A DNA stretch of 64,000 nucleotides from Naematelia aurantialba. Its lineage: Eukaryota > Basidiomycota > Tremellomycetes > Tremellales > Naemateliaceae. Positions 32,073-47,450 of this stretch are shown in pieces. Location of the stretch: assembly GCA_021527695.1 (NCBI GenBank), contig JAKFAO010000004.1, forward strand, positions 1,591,001-1,655,000, read 5' to 3'. The first letter of the stretch is position 1; each line of letters opens with the position of its first letter. The notes under the pieces were generated by a model. That model was not told the DNA's origin. It saw only the letters and a program-made list of their open reading frames with translations, and did no database searches. Made by a program: the position numbers and the translations under genes.

Positions 32073-34438
32073 TCATGGAGCGTCGTGATCATCTGATGAT
32101 GATGCTGCTTCATGTCCACTGTCCCCAGCGCCAACCTCAGCCTGTACAGCTGGAGTCGCTCTGGCTCCAGGAGCGCCCACGCCCGCAGCGTCTTGTGCCT
32201 CCCACGCGCTCTTGGCGCGTGTCAACTCCCCAACTAGGCCCCACAAAACTTCATCTACATCTCTCAAGACCCTCAGGCGATCCTCGATCGAGTCACGAGA
32301 ACCACTGTCCACGTTTTTCCAAGTCGAGAAGGCCGGTGCCGTCGCAGTGGTGTGGCTGGACGACAGGTATGGCGTGTGTGTCGGTTTGGTGGCGAGGGTT
32401 TCTGTTTCGACTTCACGTGCCTTGCCCTTCCCAGCGGCATCGGCAGTGTCCGACGGTCCACCCGGAACGGTGGCAGAAAGCCCGAATCTCCGAAGAGCAG
32501 CCTCAGCGGCAGCACGTTTAGCATCCAGCGCCGCGATATCACTCGCTCGATTCAATGAAGTCGATGAGAAGATTTCAGGCGGGTTTGACGTAGATGGCGT
32601 ATGAGATCCAGATGTGGGCACGGGCGCGATAGCTGGGGGTGCAGAGCTGGGTCGCTCCTGAGAGGAGACGGATGGTCCGGACAGAGGGGGGCGGCTCGAC
32701 CTGTGCTCCGGTAGTCTATTGGACCCCGGAGAGGATAGATGGGTGGTGAGTCGTGGCGCCGCTCCCAGAGGTTTTGGAAGGAATTGCCCTGGCGTTATCC
32801 TGCCACCCCAAATGCCCCGCTGCAGGCGATGCTCATCAGTCTCGTTGGATGGATTCGTTGGTTGCCCAGTGCCTGTGGGTACTTGAGCTGGAGTTGTAGG
32901 CGCAGGCTGTGGTGGAAGGCGGAAGTACTGCTCGAATGCTGTCGGCATCGCTGGGTTCGCATTGCCATTTGCTGGAGGCTGAGGACCGGCGCGAGGCTCA
33001 GGAGCAGGCGCCTGTGCGACTTGCCGAGCTCGTTGCTCTTGAGCCGGTGTACGCAGGACGTCGCGACGGCTACATTCGTCAGGTGAGCGGAACAGAAAGT
33101 GCAATCGACGCACCACGTAGGACAACTCTGCTGCCGTTCCAGCCAGCTCCGCAAGCAGTGGAAATGGAACACATGACCGCACCCCAGTCGCTTTGGCGTT
33201 TCGTTCGGAGCGCCCTCTTCGCTGCCTGGTGGCACTGGCTCTCCTGGTAGTCGCACCACCATCTCTTCTCGGCAGATGATACACGTCTTGTCCCCTAGCC
33301 TCTCCATCTCCTCGTGCGTGGCGTTAGGGTACAAGGCGTCCATATCCCGTGTAGCGCGGCGGTATCGAATCAGGTCACCCACTCGTGAGAGGAAGGACCT
33401 GAGTGTCATGTAGACGTCCCGAAGAATGTGCAGGGGGAGACCGTAGTTGAGCAAGATAACGGTGAAGAAGGAGAGATACGTGAGGAGCTTTGCGAAATCT
33501 GACTCTTCAGCAAATACTGTGAAATGCGGAATGCACTTACCGACTGCTAGATCGACGTAGAACAAATACATGCTCTTCTCTTCCCAGCTTGGAGCATCGG
33601 CCCGCCCTCTTGCTCGCCGCAGATCAATCAATCCGACAATGTACCTCGCCATCGTCCCTGTTATACTCGCCAGCATGATCATAAACTCGCTCGCAAAGAG
33701 CACCATGGCGGAGACACCATCGATAAGAATCGTCTCTAGGGAGTAGGAGACGAGTGTGAGATCGAGGACAATGAGGAGGAAGATGATGCTCGCGGTGCGG
33801 AGGTGGAACGTGACAGGTGGCCCAGGGGGAGGTATTTGGTCCATCTGAACGGGTCAGCTCGAAGGGATCAGCTCTGCTCCGTTAGGAAAATGAGACTCAC
33901 ATAATCGACTCGGTCTGCCGTGATCCAATGGAAGCATTTGAGGAAGAGCAGAAGGCCATACATGATGATGAAAGGAATGGAAAAATCATCGCTGACCCCC
34001 GTCAATGTCAGCACTTGCTCACTCAAAAAGAGGGGTACTGTACCGGAAGATCGTGAGAGCCAGAAGGGACTCTGTGACGAACAGCCACGATCGTTCGAAG
34101 AGATGCTGAGATTCGAGTTAGCAGGAATTCCGCACGTTGGTCTTCAGCCAAAGCTCACCTCGTACTCGATCGCTCTGAGTTGCCCGAAGAAGATGGACTT
34201 GACGGCAATCCCAAAGCAGATGACGTTGAACAATGCAAAGTTGGCCAACACCTGCATGATGCAGTGAGCCACGCATACAGTCTGCTTCCCGTGATCAGCT
34301 CACTATCAGAGCTCCCGAGCTGCGCCCGACGGCGACGCTGGCCGAGTAGAAGTTTGGTCTCGTTTTGAGTGCGGAACCAATGACTATCCCAGCGAGCGAG
34401 GTCGACGCTAAGCCATAGAGCAGCAGCCGCGGCGCCAT
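32073..34438 (-). CDS. HRD1: HRD1/synoviolin-type ER membrane RING E3 ligase
   Basis: Core ligase of ER-associated degradation. The start ATG at 34438 gives MAPRLLLYGLASTSLAG, the first of about six membrane segments. HRD1-typical loops follow: RPNFYSASVAV, ICFGIAVKSIFFGQLRAIEYEHLFERSWLF and LHILRDVYMTLRSF. The RING-H2 is CIICREEMV, CGHVFHFHCLRSWL and CPTC, whose last Cys codon is split by the intron starting G|GTGCGT (about 33120). The long C-terminus is Pro/Ser-rich and ends VRVLRDVDEVL-like helix plus SSSDDHDAP. About six introns. It lies 260 bp downstream of the ABCG start, same strand. Confidence 0.93.
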
Positions 34439-35050
34439 TGTACGTGTGCGCCTCACCCTGCTGCAAAGGTCCGGAATACCGGAACTTGACGGCTATGGCC
34501 CCGTCAAAAGCTGTTATGTAGTAATGCGATCTGAATGTGAAGGGAGGTGTCACCACGACGTGGCAACTTACAAGCGGTGGCGGCGGTGGCGAACGGAAGC
34601 AATCGAGTCGCCACTCGTCCCTCAGGTCACAGTCTCAAGCCACAGTCACCGTGGGTATACTCGAGTAGCTATTCGTTGTCCTAGGAGACAGTCGCAGCAC
34701 CACGACAACACCCGACCTCACCAACTATTCCGAGTTCATGTACGGTCAAGGACGTAGTGGCCGTAGTCACCAGTGACTTTATACCATTTGTTTCACTCGA
34801 GGTGGGAGGGAGATTCAACCGGCGCCTCTTTGGCAGTAGACGTCTGGATCGAACACTATGGTCCTCCACTTTCCGCAGCCCAAGCGGAACAGCTTAATCT
34901 CTCAGGTCCGGCTGCCCTCGGACTCTCAATTGTCCATGCATGGGCCATTTACAAGCGTTCTTCTTTTGAACCAGGATGAAGTGTCACGGACCGGTATGGT
35001 TGTTGCAGATTACGTCTCGCGGAGACTAAGCACTTCCTCCTTTGTTTATA
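34439..35050. other. Intergenic region upstream of HRD1
   Basis: About 610 bp between the HRD1 start and the GH31 stop; both genes are on the minus strand. No further gene or RNA is recognised. Confidence 0.45.
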
Positions 35051-39425
<4,375 letters not shown>

Positions 39426-39885
39426 GATGTCTGCTTGGACGATGAGTCGGATAGGAGAAAAGTCAACGTCCCCTCTTATGAAGCTCGAATGAGCCGTGCG
39501 GCCACCTGGGCATAGTCACGAGGACCACGGCCGTCCTAGCGTCGGACAACTCGGCTCGTGACCGCGGACCGAGCTTTTGTCCAGGTGATATGGGCCGCTG
39601 AGGCTTGATTCCCATACAAAAGAGTGTGTCGCCCATGCGGATGTGCAGGAGAGGGTCCATGCGACATGATCATACTGGGATGTGCTGCATATGGTGAAGC
39701 GGAGGAGATTGCTGAAAGATGAGGTCTTGTTGTGCCGGATCCGAGATGATCGGCGATATCGGCATTTTCTTTCTTGTGGCACTGGCTTATGCGGGGCACC
39801 TGGAAGATTTCTCAGTCTGAAAGTTCTGTTCGCTACTTTGCGTCGACGAGGATTATCGGCCTTAGACATCGCGGTAAGTATCGGG
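39426..39885. other. Divergent promoter region, GH31 / NOC2
   Basis: 460 bp between two divergent starts. An open frame in phase with NOC2 extends upstream to 39682, but it lacks family similarity and crosses a GTAAGT-like site just before the NOC2 ATG, so it is treated as leader. Confidence 0.5.
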
Positions 39886-42469
39886 ATGGCGCGCCCCTCC
39901 AAGCAATTCAAGAAATTCGCGGCATCCGGGAAGCTTAAGGAGACGATCAAGTCGCGGCGTTCTCATCAGCAAGCGCGCCGGAAGAGCGAGGACCAACGGA
40001 CCCAACGGGCCAAGCAGCGTGGTGCGCCACGAGATGAAGTTCTCGACGAACAGGACGACGAGGAAGATGAGGACGACGAGAAAGATGCAAGGAGCGCCTC
40101 GCGGGGGGGTAAAGCTGGGGGTGTGGCCAAGACTGTCGAGGAGCTGTTTGGTGGGCAACTCGATGGCGAGGATGATGAAGGGTCAGAGTTGGACGAGCTG
40201 AGTGACGGCGAGGAAGGGGACGAAGATGTCGAGGAAGGGGATGATGAAGAAGAGGAAGAAGGACTGCTGGATGAGGCAGCGATGAAAAAGGCCATGAAGG
40301 ATCTGGCGAAGAAAGATCCAGAATTCTTCAAGTTTCTCGAAGAGAACGACAAGGAGTTACTTGACTTTCAGGAAGCAGGACCGAGTAAGGGCATGAAGAA
40401 GGCGATCCAGGACGGTGAGGACGAGGATATGGAAGGATCCGATGAAGAAGAGGAGGCGGAGAGCTCTGACGAGGCGAGCGAGGAGGCGGAGAGCTCTGAC
40501 GAGGCGAGCGAGGAGGCGGATGAGATGGACGTCGAGGATACCAAAACGAGCGTGACGATGAAGATGCTGCGCCAGTGGCAGGAGGGCATGCTCAAGGTCA
40601 GTTTTCAGAATGCCCATCATTACACCCGCTATGTCACGTTCTGACAAAACGACAGCAACACTCGGTTCGGTCATTAAGGAAGACGCTGCTAGCTTTCAGA
40701 GCGGCTGCGCATATGAACGAAGATGACGCTCACCAAGGAAACGGTCTGGCCACAAAATATAGCATTGACAGTGCCCAAGGTGAGTTTTACAACATCGCAG
40801 AGGCGTTGCTCATCGTGTAGTCTTCAACAAGCTAGTCATCACCGCTCTCAAGTTCACCCCCGTCGTCCTTGCCTCCCATATCCCCTTCAAGTCGTTGCCT
40901 AACGGTCGATTGTGAGTCCTGCGCCTTGAGACCTGGGAAGTGAACGCCCCTAACATGGCGCAGGAAGCTATCACAGCCCAAACAGACCAAGACAATCGCC
41001 TCGTTGAACCGACTGACACTATCGCACTTCTCGACCCTGCTGCATCTCATCAAATCCCTGCCAACGAACTCTGCAGAAGAGGCTGGAGGGCTGCTTGGAA
41101 TGACTGTTGCGGAGAGCTCAAAGTTGCTGCCGTGGATTATGAGCGCCCGGAAACATGTGCGAGCGTACCTAAAGGTCAGTTTTATTTCTCTTAATGAGTT
41201 TCACAGATTATCAAACTGACCCGCTCAGGTCCTGCTTGATCTATGGTCCTCCGCAAGCGATAGTGTTCGGATCGCCTCGTTCCTTGCTATCCGCAAACTC
41301 TTCCTCGCAGGTGACGACGCCATTGAAGATCTTTGTCTCCGAGTATGTCGTTCTAACCTCGATGGGATTTAAGCTGACAGTACAGAACACGTATCGAGCC
41401 CTGCTTCCCCCATTGCGACATACGTCGGCACACACTCTCCCTTCTATCAATCTCACTAAGAACACCGCCGCCACGCTCTTTGCGTTAGACCCGCAACGCT
41501 CGTACACCCATGCGTTTGGATTCATCCGTATGCTCGCGGTGCACCTGAGAAATGTTGTCCGATCGAGTACGAGTGGGAAAGCAGGGGAGAACGGCGAGGC
41601 GTTTAGAGCGGTTTACAACTGGCAGTTTGTCCATTGTATCGATTTCTGGAGCCAGGTGCTTGTGGGAGCATGCTCAGAGGAGGTGGGGAAGGGTGTAGAG
41701 AGTGCGCTCAGGCCACTGATCTATCCCCTCACTCAAATTGCATTGGGCGTTGTCCGGTGAGCTCCCTTGCCCCATTTATTGGCCATTCTTATGCCCTGGT
41801 TTCGCCCTCCCTATTGACATCCGTTGCAGACTACTTCCTAGCAGCCGCTACTTTCCCCTGCGGTTTCACATCCTGCACTCACTGCTCCGCGTTATCACCA
41901 AAACCAACACTTACATCCCGCTCTCGCCGTTCCTGCTAGAGATTCTCGACTCTGCCGAATTTCGCCGGAACCAGCCTAAGAAATCGACACTCAAGCCCCT
42001 CGATCTCGAGTATCTCGTCCGTGCGCCCGCTGCCTACCCGAAGACGAGGGTTTACCAAGAATCCCTCGCCGATGAGCTCGTGTTCTTGCTTGGAGCTTAT
42101 CATGCTGCCTTGTCTACGTCTATCGCGTTCCCCGAGATAGTGTTACCTGTCATCGTGGCACTGAAGCGACATATTAAGAGAGGGACGGCTGGGGCGCCAA
42201 AGGTCCAGAACCAAATAAAGACGCTGGCGGATAAGTTGGAAGCCACGGGAAAGTGGGTAGAAGGAAAGCGGCGCAACGTGCCTTTTAGTCCTAGGGATAG
42301 GGGAGAGGTGAAACGGTTCTTGGAGGGCGTGGGAGAGGAGGCGAGTCCGATAGGAGCGTGGATGCGGACGGTGAGGAAGGTCAGGGAGGGGAAGAGGAGA
42401 GAGGTTGAGCGAGCCTTGAGGGAGGAAAGGTCAAACAGTGAGGACGAGGATGACGCCGAGAGCAGCTAG
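39886..42469 (+). CDS. NOC2: Nucleolar complex protein 2 (pre-60S biogenesis)
   Basis: NOC2 pairs with NOC1 and NOC3 to move pre-60S particles from nucleolus to nucleoplasm. The start MARPSKQFKKFAASGKLKETI and a long acidic tract (DDEEDEDDEKDA, EEGDDEEEEEGLL) are typical. Further motifs are KDPEFFKFLEENDKELLDF, VFNKLVITALKFTPVVL and LTHFS-like leucine-rich helices. Then come NTYRALLPPLRHTS, YNWQFVHCIDFWSQVL, YPLTQIALGVVRLLPSSRYFPLRFHIL and the conserved YIPLSPFLLEIL. About six short introns. A perfect 30-bp in-frame tandem duplication lies in the acidic region (40451-40510). Confidence 0.95.
40451..40510 (+). repeat. Perfect 30-bp tandem duplication in NOC2
   Basis: Two identical 30-bp units (40451-40480 and 40481-40510) followed by a 10-bp partial third. 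Each adds EEAESSDEAS to the acidic domain. Zero divergence implies a recent slippage or unequal exchange. Confidence 0.95.
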
Positions 42470-42700
42470 GCTTACAGCGCCTGCAAGTGATCTGTTGGAG
42501 CGGGTGGATAGCTTGGCCTCGACTGCTTGTAGATTATGCATGGTGTGAGAGTCTATCTATAGGCAACGCATCTTTCTGTACGCATCATGGTCACCTTAGC
42601 GCGCGTCATCCTTCTCAATGTTATCGAATCAGGCGGCGAATACGGCAAACAACGCTTCTCTCTAGGTTGCATGCTGTGAATGAAACGGGGTCAGAGACGA

Positions 42701-43670
42701 TCAAGGCCCCAAACGGTCAATTTTCCATTCCTCCCCTTCAGTTCGCAAATACCGGAATCGATCGTGCAGTCTCGATAGCTGGCCCGACCAGAACTCGATC
42801 TCGCTGAAGACGTCAGGTTTGAACTGTGTGGGTATGGGTCGAAACAAAGAAAAAAGTCACGTACAATGGCACTACCCGCCAACCACCCCAGAACTCTGGA
42901 CATTCAATCTCCTTCTCCTCGACCGCTCCGTCTGTTGTGGCGTCCCGACCGCTGGTACTAAGACTGGTGGTAAAGCGCTTGGTCACCTCCTCCACCCTTT
43001 GCAACACCTCTCCATCCTGCACTACTTGCGATTGTGGACTGGCCCAAGCGCCGATTCGGCTTCCCCTCGGTCGAGTAGCAAAGTACTCTTCGCTGTCTTT
43101 CCGATCGACTTTCTCCACGCGCCCAACAACCCGGACTTGCCGGCTGACTTCGCGCCAGTAGAAACAGAGGGAAGCGCAGGGGTTGGCTAGGAGTTCGGTG
43201 GACTTGCGGGAGGTGTAGTTGGTGTAGAAGATGAAGCCGCGGGCGTCTGTTGCTTTCAACAGCACCACTCGGGTGGACGGAATCGCCACTTGTGGGCTGG
43301 AACCCCCAGCCGGTGAACTGGTCGACGGGACAAGGGCCACGGTGGACAGTGCCATGGCTTCGGGCTCGCGGACCTTGGGCGACGACGTGGTTTCGTCCCC
43401 CTCCAGAGCGAGCGTCAACCACGCGTTAAACTGTATCAACGGATCGGGGTGGAGCTGCTCGCGTAACAGTCGAGGAGTAGAGTACTGGTTATGCGAGGTC
43501 ATCTGGACCTTGGTCGGAGCGGCCGACGTGCTGGCGACGCCGGCGGCAGCTGTGTCTGCTGAGGGGGAGGATCCGGTAGCTGGCGGGAGCGAAGAGGCAA
43601 GGTGTGTCGATGACATCCTGATTTGCGGTCGCGGAGGACGTAAGGTCGCTTTGATGGCCCGCGTGAACAT
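42701..43670 (-). CDS. PDX3: Pyridoxamine/pyridoxine 5'-phosphate oxidase
   Basis: FMN enzyme that makes pyridoxal 5'-phosphate. From the ATG at 43670, an N-terminal [19 protein letters not shown] could be a mitochondrial presequence, with a second start (MSSTHLASS) at residue 19. Core motifs are [70 protein letters not shown] and [22 protein letters not shown]. One intron (donor GTACGTG, acceptor TCTTCAG) precedes the last exon, [18 protein letters not shown] and WKIDRLGP, the conserved C-terminus that binds the phosphate. It converges on NOC2. Confidence 0.95.
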
Positions 43671-44141
43671 GCAGACTTACATGTGGGTGAGAGTCGGAAA
43701 TCACACGAGTCGACACGCGTGGCCCGGTATTCTCAAGATTCAATGTAACCACTAAGAGCTGCCCTTGACCCAGACATAAATGGGTTCCCGCCACACATTA
43801 ATCTGAACACCCATTCTGACAGAATCATGCACAATGGTCAGCAGAGGACTGCAACACCAGCTCTGTGCTGCTTCAGCTATATCTGCCGTTCGCATTACCA
43901 CGGAAAGAACACAACAGCACCACAGCTCAACGGAGCTTGACAGGTCGCCGGGGAAGACGGTGACACCACCCGGCCAAGCGTACCTCCACACGCGCGGTCC
44001 ACGACCTTTGCCGCCCAGTGACAAGTCCAGGTATCATCTCATTCTGGGCCCTCACATTCAGCTTCCAACCCCTGCCAACGCTTCCATCGCCCTTATATCT
44101 GCAACTGCTTGTACTGAATCCGCCGGGAGGAGTTCGTTGCA
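43671..44141. other. Divergent promoter region, PDX3 / DUF1349 gene
   Basis: 470 bp between divergent starts. No RNA or coding feature recognised. Confidence 0.45.
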
Positions 44142-45003
44142 ATGGCAACTGAGCACATCAGATTCGACGAGCACCATTTCCGACCACACAATGGTCCACC
44201 CAATTTCCGGCCCACGGTCTCCCCAGACGGTCATCAGGTGTCCTTCCAGACAGTAGGCGGAACGGACTGGTGGCGTCTTCCCGAGGAGGATAGGGACACG
44301 GGCGTGATGTTTGGGTTCAATAGAGTCATGATTCCTCAGGGCATTGAGGTGTCGTGCGAGATCGATCTGGACGTCACGGTACAAGTAAGTGTCACAGACC
44401 CTCTGTCAATGAGATTATGAGATACGGGTATTATTGAGAATGAAGGAGAAACGCTGAATCTGACGCGATTGTAGTAGTGAGCCAAGCCGAGCTGCGTTGA
44501 GCATAGAGCTGCAAATAGGCTAACCCAGCAGTGACCAGGCTACGCTCATGCTTCGTGCAGGTGATACCTGGGTGAAAGCGGGATTGGAGTACGACAACGA
44601 TAAGCTGTGTGCTGGATGTGTGGTCGCAAACTACTACTCGGACTGGTGAGCCTACCTCCTTTCATACTCCTTTTGCGCACTCGCACCACACTTGCTCTCA
44701 ATTTTTCGCTCTTATACCGACCGTCTTCCAGAAGCGATAATTGAACACCCGGAGAGGCAGTACCTAACCCCACAAAGGTCGATTCAGCCCGCCGAGCGCA
44801 CCACCTCCAAACGCTTCACCATAGCTCTCCAAGACCGCACGCTCAAAGTCTACCTAGGGGACGAGATGATCCGTGAGGTAGTGGCATTTGGAGAGGGCAA
44901 GCAGCACCATGTATGGGTAGGAGTGATGGGGTGTAGCCCGAAGGGAAAGGGGACGGAGGTTCGTTTCAAGGATTTTACTCTGAAGGAGGGAGTGAGGTGG
45001 TGA
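44142..45003 (+). CDS. DUF1349 family protein (concanavalin A-like fold)
   Basis: Predicted beta-sandwich protein of unknown function related to yeast and bacterial DUF1349 proteins. Landmarks in order are GGTDWWRLP and TGVMFGF, DQATLMLRAGDTWVKAGLEYDN, VVANYYSDW, and a final VWVGVMGCSPKGKGTEVRFKDFTL. Exon 1 is 44142-44384, then an intron to 44474, a candidate 2-nt exon TA (44475-44476), a second intron to 44531, and an exon from 44532. The intron after SDW starts near 44647; an acceptor at 44756 keeps frame. The family's YDQ motif needs the Tyr that the 2-nt exon would supply. Confidence 0.8.
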
Positions 45004-45798
45004 CCGTCTTGGAAGAGTCTCGATGTGAAAAGCTGCATATGTTCGATGTTCAGCATGGTATTGAGCCACTGTCCGACATGTCTGTGGTCGCTGTTCAACA
45101 TGACAGTGAGTCACTGTTCCTCGAAGTACCGAACAGCGTGCTTCCCATGCAATAGGTCTCGTTGCACACAGTCCAGCTCGAGCCAGGTGCATGTTCAACC
45201 GCGATACTCATTGACGCAGGCTTCCCTGTGCTGCTGCCCCTACACCGATTCCAAACATGCCTGGCTCGGCTTCATGAAGTATGCGGAATGTGCGTCGCCG
45301 TCCAGTCCATGGTGAGAGCACGCTGCCTGATCACAGGTCAGACGGCGTTTGAGGCTACAGTAAGCGCAACTGACAATGCTGCTCTTCTTGGGTGGGGCGG
45401 AGAAAGAACGGAGGGGACTGTCCGAAATGTACAGCACTGTTGCCAACCCCTGATCCATTGTAATGGTCCTCTTTTCATAGGTCACAGCATTTGTAAGCCT
45501 CGCAACCGAGTTTACAACCTTTCACTCCACAAAAGAAGAACGCTCCATCAAAACGCGAGGAAGGCGGGAGAGGAGAAAATTTCCTTTGACAAGGGAAATA
45601 GAAGGACCACTGGCAATGCGAGAGGAGCAGCACGCAGTTGCCACTACAAGGTCTGCACGCATATCCCATGACGTATGCCAGCTAACGACTCACAGGATCT
45701 TTCACTGGCCTTCTCCTCAAATCCACACTTATTCGCCACCCTCACCACCCTATAACCCTCATCACCGGGATCGTATCCGCCGTCACGTCAGTGCAATT
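45004..45798. other. Intergenic region with no recognised gene
   Basis: About 800 bp. An open frame runs in phase into the next gene from 45586 but looks like leader sequence. No repeats or RNA genes noted. Confidence 0.4.
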
Positions 45799-46290
45799 AT
45801 GAACCGCGTTAAGACACCACCCCCTTCATACAGGCAGTCCCAGACTACAGCCTACCCTGCTCAGCCGTCCATGACTCCAACAAGAACTGAATCAGAAGAT
45901 ACGTTGGCAAGACATCCTACCTCTTCCGGTATGCAATCCACCGTTCCGGCCGGCGACCGAGACAGCAGTAGGTTGCCATCGTATGTGGAGACTCTCCCTC
46001 GGGATGAGCGAATTGTGACCGAGTGGGAGGAAGACACAGGATACCGACCCAGGGGACCTGCAACGCAAACTGTTGTCTTGTATGACACGAATTGGTGGGG
46101 CAAGACAACTAATATCCGGATCGTGACCACGACCAGTCCTGAGAGAGTCCAATGGGAACATGACAATCGAAAAAGAGGATTTTTTGAACCTCTTCACGAT
46201 TGTCTGGACTCGACCGTCTTTTCTGGGCATCGTCGCTGTGTTAACTGTTGCCACGAGTGTTGTTGTATAATTTGTTGTTGTTTGAGGTGA
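45799..46290 (+). CDS. Small PPxY protein with Cys-cluster tail (copy 1)
   Basis: 163 residues in one exon from MNRVKTPPPSYRQS. The first 100 are Ser/Thr/Pro-rich and disordered, with PPPSY and LPSY motifs that could bind WW domains. A more ordered stretch follows (TQTVVLYDTNWWGKTTNIRIV), then a very Cys-rich end, CVNCCHECCCIICCCLR. No signal peptide or clear membrane helix; the Cys run could be palmitoylated and hold the protein at a membrane. Not a family I can name. The next gene has the same layout. Confidence 0.6.
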   Translation: MNRVKTPPPSYRQSQTTAYPAQPSMTPTRTESEDTLARHPTSSGMQSTVPAGDRDSSRLPSYVETLPRDERIVTEWEEDTGYRPRGPATQTVVLYDTNWWGKTTNIRIVTTTSPERVQWEHDNRKRGFFEPLHDCLDSTVFSGHRRCVNCCHECCCIICCCLR

Positions 46291-46326
46291 CAGAGGCAAT
46301 CGCGAATGTGACTAGAATCCTTGGGA

Positions 46327-46359
<33 letters not shown>

Positions 46360-46823
46360 AAGCAATCCACTAACCCCCCCGCCCCGCCCTCCCCCTACCT
46401 GAATATGTAGACCTGTACATATCTTCCTAGACCTGCATCACGGTCTCTCGTCGACAGCGTCAGATGCATCCGAATCAGTCTTGTTGCTGGGAACAGAGCA
46501 ATCCGGCCTTTGATTGCTCGTGGTTGTGTTCTCATGCTGGCCGGCCGCAGAGCTCCCACCTGGCCTCAGCACTGCCTTCGCGGCTCTGGTAGCCTAATAA
46601 TAGAAATCGACCTTTCAATGCTCAGTCACCTCCCAATGCCGAAACGATAGAATTCTCTGTTCCGTATTCCAACTCCTGTGCTTTGTCAAACATTTCAAAC
46701 AAGGGGGCGCCCCGAAGGCATAGCTCGGTGCACGACTATAAGAAAGGCTGAGGGCGTCGCATTCTGCCGACACTTCTTTGCTACAGTTCCAATCCAACCA
46801 CAGTCCTACAGTCCCCCATAAGC
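46291..46823. other. Intergenic region with an AC/AG microsatellite
   Basis: Contains (AC)n(AG)n at about 46328-46361 and a C-rich stretch after it. A TATA-like CTATAAG at about 46737 lies roughly 85 bp before the next ATG. Confidence 0.55.
46328..46361. repeat. Compound (AC)n(AG)n microsatellite
   Basis: Seven or so AC units run into about eight AG units, between the two Cys-tail genes. Confidence 0.95.
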
Positions 46824-47450
46824 ATGTTGAATCGTCAACATCAGGTTGACTCTACCCGTGCGTCCACGGCCTCAGCTGACCTCCAAGGTCCCGTGGATGA
46901 ATTGCCGCCCAGTTATTCGAGGAATATTCCAACAACCAATCCTACGGACGATCTCGCTTCTCTCGAATCGGGATTCTGTCCTCCAAAGTCTTCCCCGACT
47001 TCTCACTTGCATGAGACCCACCACCGTGTACCAAGCTACAGTACGTTCGACCGAACTGTTACTGCCACCCAGCCGCAGCGAACCCCTGCGCCCCAAGCCA
47101 CTCCCGGCCTCTACAGGTCTGTTGAAGAACATGGTGGCATGTCTGGTGGGAAGGACGACAGGAGTGGGGACGATCGCCACACAAGAAGGTGGCCGGAAGG
47201 AAGCACGAGACACAATCAATCCCAGCAGGACCCCAGTTCCGGCGGGCGTTCTAGCGTGACCTGCCTGCAATCCTGCAGGGCTTCCACCTCGCAATATGGC
47301 CGGAGTTGTTTGCAGTCTTCTTCCTCGATTTTCGCATTTGCAGTGACTGAATTGCCTTGTGGCATTGCGGAGCTGTGCTGTGAATTTTGTTGCACCTGTT
47401 TCGAAGGCTTCTGTGGTTGTTGCTGCGGTATTGGTCCCCAGGCGAGATGA
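46824..47450 (+). CDS. Small PPxY protein with Cys-cluster tail (copy 2)
   Basis: 208 residues, single exon, MLNRQHQVDS onward. Same architecture as the gene at 45799 on the same strand: a disordered Ser/Thr/Pro-rich half with LPPSY and VPSY, then a C-terminal Cys cluster (CGIAELCCEFCCTCFEGFCGCCCG). A hydrophobic SIFAFAVTELP precedes the cluster. Direct sequence identity between the two is low outside the motifs, so they are either an old tandem duplication or convergent. Function unknown; a membrane adaptor for a WW-domain ubiquitin ligase is one guess. Confidence 0.58.
   Translation: MLNRQHQVDSTRASTASADLQGPVDELPPSYSRNIPTTNPTDDLASLESGFCPPKSSPTSHLHETHHRVPSYSTFDRTVTATQPQRTPAPQATPGLYRSVEEHGGMSGGKDDRSGDDRHTRRWPEGSTRHNQSQQDPSSGGRSSVTCLQSCRASTSQYGRSCLQSSSSIFAFAVTELPCGIAELCCEFCCTCFEGFCGCCCGIGPQAR

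Noticed and set aside
31907..32604. Plus-strand open frames opposite HRD1
   Set aside because: They are antisense to the Pro/Ser-rich C-terminal exon of HRD1 and show no domain.
39682..39885. N-terminal extension of NOC2
   Set aside because: The extra residues have no family similarity, and MARPSKQFKKF at 39886 is the typical start.
44385..44531. One single 147-nt intron in the DUF1349 gene
   Set aside because: Joining 44384 to 44532 puts the conserved downstream block out of frame. Two introns around a TA exon fit better, although cDNA is needed.
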